NCBI GenBank assembly: GCA_013433145.1 | Contig: CM024184.1 | Span: 868,137-932,136 of the forward strand | From: Ascaris suum | Taxonomy: Eukaryota; Nematoda; Chromadorea; Rhabditida; Ascarididae | DNA length: 64,000 bases | Direction: 5' to 3' | Notes under the pieces: model-generated | Databases searched by the model: none | What the model was told of the DNA's origin: nothing | What the model saw: only the letters and a program-made list of their open reading frames with translations | Shown here: positions 14,342 to 28,573 of the stretch, piece by piece | Layout of the letters: each line of letters begins with the position of its first letter | Numbering within the stretch: position 1 is the first letter of the stretch | Made by a program: the position numbers and the translations under genes

Positions 14342-14343
<2 letters not shown>

Positions 14344-15510
14344 GACGTATATAAATGAATATTTACTTATTATATTTTAACGTCTCGAAATGGGAAAACA
14401 TACAAAAATATGTAGACATAAGCAGTGTTGCAATTTCGGCGAATAAACATTAATGAAAATACATAGGAGCAGTAATAGTGTTCAGATCGAAACCACTCAG
14501 TAGTACGATTAAAGGTTGAAAGATTCGATGTAAATAAATAATAAATAAGCGAATAGGCGAAAAGATGAAAGAATCGATAAATACACACGCACATATGCGT
14601 ACCTAAACATCGACATGCAATGGTTAAGCACAACTGCCGAAAAGGCAACTATCGCAATATCAGAATCCTCACTCATGAGAATTTAATCGATATTTAAAAG
14701 TGATAGTTATCGATAAGCAAAGATATACCGTATATTTTCGAATAGAACCTCTGGAGTTATATTAGGGCCCGAGTGGCTAAGCATTTGGTAGAAACAGTCA
14801 TTGATTTTATGTTTCACTCCTTTCAAATATGAAACCACTTCGGAAAATTCTACGAGAATATTTAATTCGTTCACAACTATACACGGATGCATGAAGTAAA
14901 ATTCAGGGAAACCTGAAAAGTTTAACCTGTAAAGTTTTCGAAAAAGAAGTTAAAAAAACGAATATTACAGCTCAAAACGAATTTCGCAGCTCAATCTTCC
15001 TTCAAATTGCAGCCCAAAGCTGTCAAATAGCCGCCTAGCAGTGCCAAGCAATTGTGCGCGTCGATGAATAACGATATATCATGAACTTTCTGAATGAAAC
15101 TTATAGTTCTATTATAGCTTGAATGATGTCAACAATTTAAACTAAATGCAAAAATTTCTATCAAATGCTAAAAATTTTTTTTTCTCAATGTTATATTCGA
15201 CTTTAATTGAAATATAGAGTTGTTATTTTAGACTTTTTTATGCTCAAGGAATCTGCTGAAATGAAGCTGCTATATACGTTCAATAATCTCCATACGTAAT
15301 ATTAGAGGAATTAATTGCAATGCAATATAATCAAATTGCAACAATTTTCACCCAATGTTGCATATTCTCCCATGTTGCGTTGCTAGTCCAGTGGGAGCAC
15401 TTTTGCAAAAGCAATAGGATGTTTGATAAATTTAGAAGTGATCTTGCAATTGAATTGAACGAAAACGAAGAGGGCGGAAAAAAAGAGGGAGAGAAGGAAG
15501 AGAAGAGTTA

Positions 15511-15651
<141 letters not shown>

Positions 15652-17973
15652 TACCATGAAAAGGCGCTGGCATAAACTGATGATCACCGCAAACTAAATG
15701 TGCAAGTAAATATTGCCATCAAAATAAAAATATTATTGCCGAATTATCGCTTCTAGCACAACTTCTTTTTTTCAAAGTTTTCATTTGAATATTTCTTTGC
15801 ATAGCTGATTTTCAAAAATTTCCCATTAAAAAAAATCTTTTTTTGTGAACATTCCATCTTTGTGGTTTTTCTTTCAATTTTTTTTCTCAAAACTTCTTTG
15901 TCAGATCATTTTACCTCTGTCAAATAAGAATATCCGTCCAAAGTTCATCGAATTTTTGAACGCGAAAATCCAAGCATAATAGAATTTTTTCATCAACTCT
16001 ACCAGTGATTAGCAAATTCAAACGAAAGAAGTTTTAACCGCCGGAAGTCGACGCAGATATCGAAGGAAGAACTATTTTCAAACAAGTGTAGACAATGCCC
16101 TTATATTGCAATAAAAAATTGAAGAAATTTCTCCCCAGGATTCTAAATCCGCAGGACTAAAGTTCTTAGATTTTCTTTTCCTAACTTCGAGGGAATGATT
16201 CACATGATTTAATTATCGTTCGACCTCGCATAATTCAGAAAATGGTGTAGAATTCGTTAATTTCGTATGAAATTGATTCACTCTTTCATTAGTGACCGAT
16301 GAAATGATCAATCTTTTTTTTGTGATTCGAAAACATGACATGAAAAATAATTCAACGCCAATAATTTCTCATAAAATAGGCCTAAACAATACCCTATTTT
16401 TGCTTAACTTTTTAATTGCAAAAGAAAAAAACTTCATGTCTGCATTTGAAATAATTCACAATGATTTTTGCTCTCAAAAATGCGATTCACATGAGATTAT
16501 CGGCAATAGGATGACAATCACTAACGCAAACATTGCAAGCAATTTGTAATTAATGCAGTCGAATGTAGCAAAAAAGGCCCCATAGTAGAAGGTAAGTTGA
16601 GAACAACTATCTTTTAATATGATCAAAAAAGACATATTTGCGAGATGTCCCATGTGGCTAAGAAAAATTTTCAAATTATTTTATGTTCTTATAACAAGAA
16701 ATTTTTTTCGAGCTTGATAGACCGAAAACCATTCGATTTCTGCATTTGAATTTGGCACCCTAAGCTACATTTTTTTCACTTTAGTTGGCAATTCTTGCTC
16801 ATAGATTTCTTGCCATATATGCAAGGAGAGGAATTTCAAAAGTTTTGGCCGTTTTGTCCAGGGCGTTTCAAATTTGCCCACAGAGTACGAGTGTGTTTGA
16901 CCGGCCGATCAATAAACGTCACCAATTACGGAATGCCTAATGATATATCACTTATTTAGAATATCACATGACACCGTTGCAGTTATCATTCCTTACTTAC
17001 GAGCGTTTAAAACAATTTTTATTCGTTCAAAAAGAAAAAAAAATATGCGGAGAAAATAGTTCTCGAAGTATCGCGAGCGGATTCTTCGCCTCTGAGGTAC
17101 CGGAAAAAAAAATTAGTGAATCACTAAATGCACGGAATAGATTATAAGAACTGAATGTGTTACATGAATATACAAGACGTTGTTTATGAAATATTAATAC
17201 TAGGTAATAACGCAGTAATAAATGATAACACTGAATACGATACGATATACTATCCTATATATAGATATGAAAACATAGAGACGTTTGAAATTACTAGATG
17301 GCGATACGGTTCGAGTCAGGGCAATATTCATATATTAATTCCAATATGATATAATCGATTCAAAAATACATCAACAATTTGGGAGCAAAAATTTCGAAAG
17401 AATAAAGCTTAAATGACACTGAGGAAAGTTTCTTATCGAAGAAAATCAGCGAAACATTCTTCAATAGCGTATTTTGCAAACGATTGCTGCAAGACGAGAG
17501 TGATTTTTTTTTCATTATCAAATAGATCCAGGTAGAAATGATTCAAATAGAATTAAATATATTGGAATTTCAATTTAAAAAAATTCAATTTGCTGACGAT
17601 ATTTAGACGATATGAAACGAATGAAAAATCAATCAATAAGCTACGTATGCAAATTAAGATGTTATTGTAAGCTAGTCTTTATGTAATTCGAATAGACATC
17701 AGTTTCTCGATGATTGTATATCTTTGTTGTGAAATACGCTAAGAAGTAATCAAACGCTATGTCAGTTAGACAAACATCTGTCCCTAACTATAACTATTTA
17801 TAAATGATGGTCTGACGTTCTGATACACGAAGTAATTTAGGCTTAATTAAAGACTAGAAAATTGAATTTAGCTGGAAAAAATGTCCATGGATAGAAAATG
17901 AGTTATTTGGAGGAACAGAGAAAATAGGTATGACAAATTATGCGGTAATGAAAAACAGTGACGGCAAAATTGC

Positions 17974-17975
17974 AT

Positions 17976-18022
<47 letters not shown>

Positions 18023-18024
18023 TT
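17974..18024. repeat. TTTA tetranucleotide microsatellite
   Basis: About 12 perfect TTTA units. Confidence 0.98.
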
Positions 18025-19682
18025 CAGTTATATGTAAATTTTGGTGACCAAAGACCAAACTCTGATGCCTAATATTCGGGCAGAAGCAGGCTTGTGAGCA
18101 TTCTAGGTAAACATATTTGCATGTTGATTATTATCAGAAAAGCAAGATAAGCCGCTTCAAATAGTTCATTGAAAACCGATGGTATTTTGGTTATTACAAG
18201 ATCATCATGTGGAATATTCCAAATATCAAAAATTTGAATTTTTGAGAATATCGATTTGAAATTAAATTAGAAGAGAGATAATTTCAGGTTCATAATATTT
18301 TCTCATTTCGATGCCTGAATTCATTATCAAATCAATAGACTCTAATGTTATATTCGGCCATCATTTCACCTTGAAAACAATTATAAATGTTACACTATTA
18401 ATAGACGTAATTATAAATAACATTTTATCCTCTAGTGCAATAAAATATTTAGCAATTATCACAATGCTCACAATCCCTTCTAAATGTTCACTTCAGATGG
18501 AATTTTGCTTAATCGGCTAAAATGGAAATTCTTAAGCGCCCACAAAAGTTGGCAATGATATGAAAAAAATGGACGAGGAAGAAGGATGGGTAATACGTTC
18601 ATCAAGAGCGCTAAAATGGAATGTTCGCTTGATAAAGAAGATAATGATTAGGAAGCATTCAACTATCTGAAGCTTTTCTAAGGAACTGATTGCTTTAACA
18701 TCGTTACTTATTTAAGTTTTATCTATGATTCCTCACATATATCAATTGTTGAACATCGCTCTTTTCGATGGGGAATGAGAAATGCACGTAAATGCAAGCA
18801 TTCTCAACAAAAAGACTTATGAAGCTATTTACATAGTTGGCTAGAAAATTTGTTCAATAATAATAGTCTAGATAGGCGTAAAAGCGTACAATTGAGAGGT
18901 GCGGCGAGAAGAGAGAAGCATTGAAGATAGGAGCTTACTATGGAATTGATGCCCACCTTTCGCTCCATAACTCTTTTCGTGTAGATTAAGAAACGGAATG
19001 AAAAAATACAGATACCTGACGAACGCAGAATTTATTGCTCGAAAATGAAAAAATGAATCTACGAAATTTCGCCTGAAGTACAATGACTGACATCTTTCAA
19101 TGCGTAAGGTGACACACGGAACAATACAGCTAACAGCGTCATTATAGTTTTTCACTATCAATATCACTGAAGCATAAGCTTAACACAATATCAATCCAAC
19201 GATTTTATTTTTCGACTACTTGCAATCAATCAACGGGAGTTGGTTATTTCTTTGAGTCGAGTTACCTAGGATTATAGGCTAAAATTGATATAGGCTTCAT
19301 TTAAGGCTAAATGTGGCCACAAAATTGATAGGGAACAACTACAATGAGAGAAAGTTGCAAAAAAGTTTAAAGGAAGAATTCAAGATGATGTGAAGTCACT
19401 AAGATTGAAATCGATAGACTTGAGGGAATTCGAATGCATTCACTGGATCCGCCCAAATCGCCCGCTAGATTTTCTCATTTTTGAAAATTTTTCTTATGTA
19501 AGTAACACAGTGTGTCGTAAATAGCTATGTGTAACATTAAAACGTCGTTCTTTCCTCTTCTTTTTTTTTTGCTGTATATACAGACGTTATCTGTTATTAA
19601 TTTCAGAACATGTGGCATTTCATTGAATAGTGCCAGGTGATATGCCACATTTCTATGAATTCTTTAACCAAAAAGCCAGCCT

Positions 19683-19946
19683 CTAAACGAATCGTTTCGA
19701 GATAATTTTTGGCGAATAGAACAATGAATGAGTCGTTTCCTCATTTATTTCTTTGTTTACTGACTTTCTTGAGACACCTGACAATAGTCGTTTTGTTTCG
19801 AAACAATTGGCTCTCGTTACGAACACCGAGCTATTGATGACCTCAATAGTTTGTTCAATGCTATCTGCTAGCGCTCTTGATGTAGTTTTGCAGACACACT
19901 CGCACGGCACTAATATTGTTACTAATAATGAATAATACATAAGATC
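19683..19946 (-). CDS. candidate terminal exon, unknown protein
   Basis: The minus-strand frame runs 87 codons from a good acceptor (TTTTACATTTACAG just before 19946) in phase 0 to a TAG at 19683. It begins with a hydrophobic stretch (YYSLLVTILVP), then a cysteine cluster CECVC. The rest is hydrophilic and mixed (SIEQTIEVINSSVFV, then ETKRLLSGVSRKSV), ending in a basic tail. Local G+C is higher than in the flanks. Upstream exons should lie at higher coordinates but were not identified with confidence. No family was recognised. It could be a chance frame, since an overlapping plus-strand frame of 60 codons is also open. Confidence 0.35.
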   Translation of the reverse strand, partial: DLMYYSLLVTILVPCECVCKTTSRALADSIEQTIEVINSSVFVTRANCFETKRLLSGVSRKSVNKEINEETTHSLFYSPKIISKRFV

Positions 19947-22184
19947 CTGTAAATGTAAAACGTATTGGCACTGATTAAATGCTGAAGACGATATACATTC
20001 CTTTCCCACATAAAAATTCAAAGCTGTGTTTACTAATTGTTACAGGCTAATATTTTATTACTTTTATTACAGTTAGCTATTATTATTGTTATTATTATCA
20101 TTATTACTATTTCTATCATTACAGTTGCCATTGTTATAAATATCAGTTATAAATATCACTATATAGAAAAAGGATTCCAATAAAAAAAAAATTTTTTTTG
20201 TTGGAGATACAAAAATCGCTTCTCGATTTAGTAATTTTTGGGTCTATAAATAGAAGGAAGAGTTCATCTGAAATTTGCTATCAACATCTCTATAAAGTTC
20301 ACATTTTCCGCCCCACATTTAAATAATTGTCATTAATTCTATGATAAAACACTTTAAATATTACATCAAAATTTTCACCAAAAATGTCCCACGAGTGACT
20401 TTTTTTGAAAATTTATGACGATATTATGAAAAAAAAAATTTTCCTCTACAAAACATTGAACTTAGCAAAAAAAAAACCAACATTTTAAACCTTTTTCAGC
20501 TTTAATTAAGCGAAATATTCTCATGTGGTTCTTCGCCGGAAAAGAAACCCCAAAAGTTATGCTCATTAATAAGAAATTCAATTGTACTAAATATAAAATT
20601 TTTGAATATGTGATTTTGATGAATCCGCTCCAATTATGAAATGAAAAAAAAAAACGAAATGCTCACAATTTGTCGCATCCTATAAGAATTGTTCAAATGC
20701 AATTAAGGAATACATGCAAAATTGTCAAATATGATTGAACAATTCTAGAAATAATTGCAATATTATTGTTACTGAAGATATAAGTAATACTGAAATACGA
20801 GAAGATAACCGGTATGGACAAATACGAGAACATAACTACTACAGCAATATCAAAAGTAATGCGTATTAAAGAAAACGCATCAAGAGTATGGTAGGCGGTG
20901 CTTACTAGCTCACTTACCAACATGCTAAGCGACCAAATGGGTGGTCAGCTGATTATATACTCAAATGAACCTCTGTATGAATTACTACACGAGTCCTTAA
21001 TGATTTTTAAAAACCTAAATATCATCGACGTTCGTCACTTTTCATAGAGAAATTTGCATAGCATTTATAAAGAGCTGGGAGAGATCATAGGGCTTATAAA
21101 GTATCGTGAGAGATTATATCATGGGAACATCTCAGGTGGATATTTATGGTCATGAAATATGGATATGCATCGAAAAAAAGTAGTGATAATACATTTGTTC
21201 GCTCTATAGTATACAAGAGAGTTGACGAGATATCATTGAGCGTCCCAGTTCCTGGCTATAATGCGCTCTACTTAGAGATGTTTAAAGAAAGAATCGCCTC
21301 TAAATTAGCTAATTTCTCGAATTCACGCCAAAATTAAGCTTTTAGGAATATTTTACAGTTATTGTTTTGCATAAAAGACATTCAATAAGCGGCAATGAAA
21401 TAAATTAATTTTTATGCAAAAAATTTAAAATATGCAAGTATAATAATATTAAATATCATATGCAAATATCAAAAAAGTACATATATGAATATTTCATACA
21501 GGTAAAAACAATTATCAACTATATTTTGATATTTTCAAACATTGAAATGAATGAAGTTGCAATATCAGTGAAAGCAGAAATCTGATGTAGAGAATTTTTC
21601 TCCATCTTATTGATGAAGAATATTTTAAATTGAGACAGAGAAGAAGTGAACGGCAACAAATGACAGCGTAAACGAGAACAACTGAGCGCAAACGAAACAT
21701 TGCGTACATCTGCCACGTTAACGAGATAAAAATGTTTTTGAATGATCATCTTGGAATGTGATCCATTCACTGCTGTTGATCCCCCAAATTTACGCAACAA
21801 CCAGCGCTGCTTTGATCGCTAACATTTCAGCGCTTTATGTCATATGTTCTCATCGAACGTTTAGTCGATCGGTCTTTCACTCAAATCGTTTTTTTCTGCT
21901 GAGTTTTAATATCAGAGAAACAAATTGCTACAGAAGTTTTTATTAGTGCACTCACAATGTGAGGTGAAAAACTAATTACATATATATGAAACAAACAGCA
22001 ATATTTTTTTATTCACTATAATTTCATTCTCGTCGGTTACTTCGTTAATGTTCATTATTATATTCTTTCATAGCGAATAAAGAAAATCATAGAATTTATG
22101 ACGAAATCTATATAATAGGATTTAATAATCGAAAAAAACATTGATATAATAATACAATAATATAACAGTATAATAATCAACGTT

Positions 22185-22270
<86 letters not shown>

Positions 22271-25200
22271 AACATCTGGTGGACTTTTCTCTCGTCGTCC
22301 GTTTTGGCCATATTGCCGGCTCTCACACATATTTGGAGCATTTGATCGACCGGTCGGTCGCTTATAGATGAATGAGTTTATTCAATAATTTCATTTGCTA
22401 TATTGATAGGACATTTGATCAGCCGATAAATATATGCGATCTGAATTCCCGCAACATTAATTCCATAAAGGATTCTTCTAAGATGATGAATGGAATTTTT
22501 GAATACCTATTCAACTCATCTCGGTGAAATTTCACTAAGAAAAAAGCGATATATTATTGGGAACACTGCAAAAAATTTCTTCATAACATGAGAATAGATT
22601 CGAATAGGATCAATTTTTTCCAAGATTTTATTTAATTCGCAAATTTTTATCGCATAGAGAATTAAGTTCCAATATTATTGCCTCAGTTCTGCTCAAAAAA
22701 AAAAAAATCAAACATCGCAATGATAGAAAAAAGCTTCGAAATGATCATTTCTAATCGCTTTGTGTAGAATGAATACATTACGGTGAGAAGCACCAAGATA
22801 AAAATAAACACAAAAACAACAAATAAATTCCTTATGAGATTTCATATGAATATTCGCTTCTTCTCATCTTTAGTCTAAGTTTCCCGTGCAAAAATCACTG
22901 ACTTTTAGGAAATTCTGAGGACAAAAAGTGTTGAAAATTTTAGCTATAGTACGCTAGAAAAGAGCCTAGTTGAAAATATTCCAAGTTGTTTAATATTACA
23001 CTGGTTGCTTATTTACGTTCGAGAAGAATATGGAATAGAAGGGATAAAGAAAACGAGAATCAGATTTCACCTATGATTAAGTGCATGTTTATTATGCGCC
23101 AGTGAAAAGCCATTTTTAACAGTTCATATCGTCAATGCATCTCTAATTACAAACTATTTTTGCGATGTCTCTTATGTTTGCGATTAGGTTTGCATCGCAA
23201 ATTGGTTACACACTTATGGCTAACTTAAGGTAACTTGAAGGTTTTCAGGTAAATTAGAGGTTTGAACTCATTCTTACAGGTGGGTTAAATTAACTAGCAA
23301 AAATGAAGAAAAATTCAACACGCGAAATTATTTTTAAAAAATGATGATTGCCTCGAATCACCCACTTTATTTTATTTCGTGGATAATATGATATAATAAT
23401 TGCGCTAATACCCATAGTAATTCATATTGTCAGTGCAGTTTACATCTTCATTCATTAAATGGTTTTTCGCATACATATAGGCAATACTTGAAATTTCGCA
23501 CATTGGAATATTGCACATTTTCATTCGAAAACTGAGGTGAAATTTGGTGCCATCAGAGATTTTTCTTGTTTCGTTTTTTAGACAATAAACAATTTTATCG
23601 ATCATATTAGTCGATTTACTCTTTATGAGTTACAGATTTTTGAGATTACAACTTACTAGAGGAACATTTAATAAGTAATGCTATCAAACTTTTTTTCGCC
23701 TCTTACAAAGATGATTTCGTCGATTATTTTTTATTGCTTGAAATTTTTTAATTTTTATTTCAAATTTGCTTAGCAAATAACGAAAAAAACAACACTTGCA
23801 ATATAGACGAATATTAGTTTACATCCAAACCTTTGAAGCAATTTCAAAAAAACCAACGAATAAATATTCATAAATAGTACGAGCGTAGTGCATAACTTTC
23901 AAATTGAAAGTATTCAAAAATTGCAAATAGAAGCATTTTGCAATTTGTGAGTGAATAATTACTGAATAGAAAAATTTTCAAATCAGCCAACCGAACAATT
24001 TAACTGAATAGAAACAGTGAAAAAAAATGTGACATAGATATGCAATTGCATAAAGTGTGCAATGTACATTTGCTTACAGTTTAGGAAATAAATCAAAGGA
24101 AGCGCATTGTTATCCAATCTAGTGGTCGATTTCCATCTCTCTCAAACACTTTCTTTCGAAAACATCTAAATCGCGAGTGTTTAAAATACGCTGCATTCTA
24201 ATAGGCGTATAAAATAGGTTGAGAACTGCAAAACATCAGCAAAACCATAAAGGAAATTGTTTAATGAAGAAATAGAGAATGAAATAAACATCACACAATG
24301 CTCTCAAGTTTACTATTATTAAGCGATCCGTTTTCGTACAGAAAATGTCAAAGTGGTATGAAAAAGAGAAAATTTTCATCGAAGAAGCAGTCATCCTGAA
24401 GGCTATGATGCTTCCACGAAACCTCGCAGGGAAACAATTCCGCCCGTAGAGACCTGACAGAAGAGAAAAAAAATTATCTCTCAGTCGAGGGAGACCTTGG
24501 CAGATGGGGTTGATATACATGGGGAACAACATCGATAGATAGTTGCTGATGGAGGAATAAGATGTATTTGACGTTTGTGAGCGATTTCACGGGCGATGCA
24601 TAAAACTCGAGAAAAAATTTAGGGAAAGGGACAGTGAGGAATAAGTCGAGGAAATATTGCCCTATTCGATTCTATCATTCAGTTAAAAGAAAATATAGAC
24701 GGTAAAATAACCGACCGATTTGTAAGTTTTTTTGCCTCACAAAAATATTTTACTTCGTTCGATGTATTTCATTTCATTACATTAAATCGGTTTTTTTCTG
24801 CGCTTCTTAAAGTGCTCTCAACTTCTCACAAATCTTTTCTTTAATAATGATCTCAAACTTTCAAAGTTTTCTGACATTTTTGCGTTAATGCGTCGAATTA
24901 TTGATGTCTGTAATTTCCTTAAAAAGTTCACCTATCCATTTCAATTGCACTATTTTTTTCTAACTTATTTGCATATGTGCAAACTTAGAAGTATTCTTGA
25001 GCGGTTTTAATGAGCTTCAACAAGCGACATCTCATTTTTTTCATATCCATATTATTTCAACATCTTTTGCAGCCAGTGAAAGAGTTGTTTTTTTGCGTTG
25101 CGTTGAGGGTGAGGCTGATCGAGGTGGAAGAGAAAAGTGAGCGTGAAGAGGAGGTAGGAAGACAGAAGAGGCTGGATGGGGAGAGATAGACAACAATGAG

Positions 25201-25529
25201 GGAGGAAATAGAAACAAATAGATATTTGGGAAATTTTCCGATTAGAATTTGATGAAATACATGAAATATCATTGAAATCATATATTGCTCAATGAATTTC
25301 GAGAAATTGTTAGCAATAAAGGAAAAACAACTAGCTTGAGAGTAAATAAACAGTCGGAAACGAAAAGATAACAGTAGATAAAATTGATAATATGTTTTGA
25401 ATATAATTATAGAAATATCTTAAAAAGTACAAATTTACATAATTCAACAAAAACTCATTTGATTATTACTTTCATTCACGTGAGCGTACTATCAATGGAT
25501 GCGATATTTGCTGATCAAATATATAAATG
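19947..25529. other. non-coding AT-rich stretch
   Basis: No firmly supported gene. A GC-richer patch at 21.5-21.95 kb has open frames on both strands. An acceptor/donor pair near 25072-25107 (CTTTTGCAG and GTGAGG) frames a 36-base piece that, read with two leading bases, ends in a phase compatible with the exon at 28438, but this is speculative. It also includes the (AT)n tract at 22.2 kb. Confidence 0.45.
22188..22268. repeat. (AT)n microsatellite
   Basis: About 40 uninterrupted AT units. Confidence 0.98.
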
Positions 25530-26575
25530 CAAATGGCGAAGCAAAATTACCAAAACATCAATGAAGGGGAAAGATGAAGATGGAGAGAAAAAGTGTCAAT
25601 GGAAGAAGATGTGAGAGGGAAGAATTTGGAAATACAATGCAAAAAAAGAAAGAAAAAGGAACTGGAAATAAAAATAGCGACAAAAAACGCCCAACTACGA
25701 TTTATATCGTAGGTACTTAAACGATTAGATCGCATATAAACTTCACCTTATCGCATCAGTGAGCTACTATCTATGAGTACTTATTCGTTGGAATATGCAT
25801 AGAGAAAATACTCAGCTATTAAGCATCAGTGAGGTCTCAACGAAGATATACAGTGTGGACAAAATAAACAAGTACTTTACAAAAACTGCAAACTTTTGTG
25901 CAGAAAATGGGGAAAAATTCTTCGTTCTAAGCGAAATAGAAAAGACCTGTAAAGTTAACACGCTTTTTATGCGTTGACTCTCATTGCTGCTTTTATCTCC
26001 TTGCGTATATCATAAATTCCCTCATTGGCGCAATCATTCACCACGAGGTGAGTTGGCACATCGACCAGGCGATAGCAATCAACATGTGCTACGTATTTGC
26101 AAGGTGGTGTCATATAGCTTTTTTCTTGGATAGAAAAGCGACATTAAACAAAGGGACATCTATATGAAATGGAAAAATAAATCCAACTCTTAGATGAGTC
26201 CTAACAGCCGATAATTTGAATATCGGAAGGAGCTGTAATTTATTTTAAACGCATAAAGTTTTCCACGATTACGATGAATACTATCGCTCTTTTGTTTAAA
26301 TGTGCGCATAAGTTTAAATATGCAAATATTATCTCTGGAAAAAAGTCTTAGCATTCGATTGTCTATCGAGAACATACGAGAGTTTTCACCCTGGAAAACA
26401 GTAAAAATTTCTGCAAATATGTAAATAGTTAGAGTGGCGTCTTATCCTACAACACCTGAGCCAATTCACTATTGACTTCAACCGCTTGAAAACTCCCCAC
26501 AGAGCTAATCCTAGCTAAATGATAGAAATAAGATTGAGTTATAAAACCAGCTTGCCAAATTTGTGCAGATGAAAA
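25530..26575. repeat. segment A: diverged duplicate of 61.4-62.27 kb
   Basis: Aligned by eye with about 61390-62265. Shared landmarks in order are GGCGAARCAAAATTA, a GATGGAGAG purine block, CATATAAACTTCA, TGAGRTCTC..GAAGATATA, the near-identical core at 26185-26340, AGAGTGGC, and GCTAATCC. Outside the core, identity is only moderate, with many indels. The homology ends near 26575, where the second copy passes directly into segment B'. Confidence 0.8.
26190..26334 (-). CDS. conserved core of segment A, read as a terminal exon
   Basis: On the minus strand a strong acceptor (CTTTTTTCCAG) precedes 26334. The frame enters with one base of a split codon and runs 48 codons to TAA at 26190. The peptide is basic (MRTFKQKSDSIHRNRGK, then FRYSNYRL). 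The same 145 bases occur at 61884-62028 with three substitutions, the same acceptor and the same stop, while flanking sequence has diverged heavily. By codon, the three changes are one silent and two replacement, so conservation is not clearly of the protein. A structured RNA or regulatory element is an alternative: TCCGATA/TATCGGA-type pairing occurs inside. Entry phase matches the exit of the candidate exon in segment B, 20 kb upstream. Confidence 0.45.
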
Positions 26576-28437
26576 GCGGTTGCAAATTACGATATGTCTT
26601 GCAATAGTGCGTATAAACCGTTCAATTCCCCCTTTCTATCGCACCGCGATAACCACTGCATAAAAGACGCAATTGAATTTTTCATTTCAAGCTTTAATCT
26701 ATCAACCTTCTCGTTCGTTCTAAATTTAAATTGCGCTTAACGTTCTAATTTTCCAACTTTTCCGCTCTAAATTATAAAATTTATCGACCTTAATAGAAAA
26801 AAAGAAATTGATAGATTTTGACTAAATGAAAAATGAGAAATTTCATTCACTATTTTGAATGAAAATATCCACTTAAATTTGTTAATGCTTGATCGATTGA
26901 ACAATAAACGTTACTCTTGAAACAAATGATATATTTTATTCAATATTAATAGATCAATAAATTAGCACTGAAAAGAAAAAAGAAATAGAACATTTAAATG
27001 ATGAAAGTTAACATATAAATAGGTTTCATTTGGTGATAGTTCTTTATCGTCGTAGAATGAAATTCTCGCTAGCAGCTGTTATATGTTAGGGCTACTATTT
27101 CAATGTGTAAAGTGAGTGCAAAAAAAAAAAACATCCTCGAGATTGTGTAAATAAATATTCGCAAAAATTAATATCGATGAAAAATGAAACAATTAGAGGA
27201 GAATCGTTTAAGAATTTCCATACAATTGTATCATTTATTTATTTGCAAAATATTCAGTATATATGGAGGATAAAGATATTCTATAATTATCAATTAAATA
27301 ATTACGATTTATTTGATTAGCCGGCGATTATCATATAAATCGCACAAAATTTGTTGTAAAATAAGAAAATATTTGGATCGATTATAATCGATACAAACGA
27401 ATTGATTTTTAGTTTTCATTTATGAAGTATAAAGTTTTCATAGAAATTAACTTGAAGAGGATCATTTTCGAACATCGAAAATTGGTTGGTTCAATTCTCT
27501 ATGAGCGAAAAAAAAAACCCCTTCAGAACGAGAAAATTCTACAATTGTTAATTTTTATGCATTGCTGATTTATGCGATTTATGCAAATTTATGCAGTCTA
27601 CAAATGTTCAACTTTATGCAATTTATGCAAAAATTTTTTGCAATATTTCCAGTTGTCTAAAAAATATGCTAACATTTTTTGCAATAAATCAAACTTATCT
27701 CATAAATAAAAAAGTTGGACATAAAAATGGACGATTGAAAGAAGTTTCGAATGCCTAGCTAACTTGAATATGAAAATAAAAAACTTCTTACACTAATAGC
27801 GTATCGATTCCACAGGTGGGTGCAACAACATTCGTTTCAGTGACTATATTATTAGCTACAAATTGCAGTTTGCATGCATAGACCATGAGGATTTTCTTAT
27901 TCATCAATTTAGAAGAAATTGCCATATTTAATTGAATATCGAATTGTCTCTAATGGGTACTTATGCACTGAAACATGGGACACGCATCAAAATAATTCCG
28001 CTCATATTGCTATTTAATATTGCTATGCGAATATTTTTCATTTTTGCTTCAAATTTTGCTTTATACCGATTAGAAATTTGAATATACAGGCGTATAGCAA
28101 TAGAGATGTGAAAAACTGAGAAGCAGTAGCCATGTTGGGTGATCGATTACATAAAGACCTATTATCGCTGAATGAATTCCTATTTCTTCGGAAATTTTTT
28201 GAATGAAAGTATCTAGTATTACAGGCTGTCACTTGCAATAAGAGAATACAACTAAAAAGAAAAAGTACGTGAATTTTCTAGATTTATAAATCTCAATGGT
28301 TTCGCCTGATAGTGTATAGTGTGAGTGAAAAAAAAAAAACATTGCTGGCAATAAACCAATGAATTTGGAAAACAATCATGAAAAAATGAACTACAACGAT
28401 TAAAAAAAATTTCACTAATGCGATGATCCGATTTCAG
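26576..28437. other. unique AT-rich sequence, start of the interval missing from the second copy
   Basis: No supported exon. If the plus-strand gene has 5' exons they may lie here or further upstream. A 39-base piece at 28282-28320 has a good acceptor and a GTGAGTG donor but stops or mismatches in the needed phase. Confidence 0.4.
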
Positions 28438-28571
28438 ATTCATTGAGCTCATTAAGTGACGACGAAGATCACTGTAATGAGGATAATTCGCAAAAAATAT
28501 TTCGTGTTGTACTCAGCTTATCTCCTTATATGCAATTTTTTGAAATGCAACCTTGGCGTGAAGCTATCGAG
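28438..28571 (+). CDS. unknown plus-strand gene, exon (most 5' found)
   Basis: The acceptor GATTTCAG precedes 28438. Two bases complete a split codon, then 44 codons run to a phase-0 donor GAG|GTCAGT. The peptide starts with a serine and acidic stretch (SLSSLSDDEDHCNEDNS) and turns hydrophobic and aromatic (VVLSLSPYMQFFEMQPW). No ATG lies early enough for this to be the first exon, so 5' exons remain unfound. This exon starts a chain of plus-strand exons with compatible phases ending at 45858. The product is not recognised. Confidence 0.45.
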
Positions 28572-28573
28572 GT

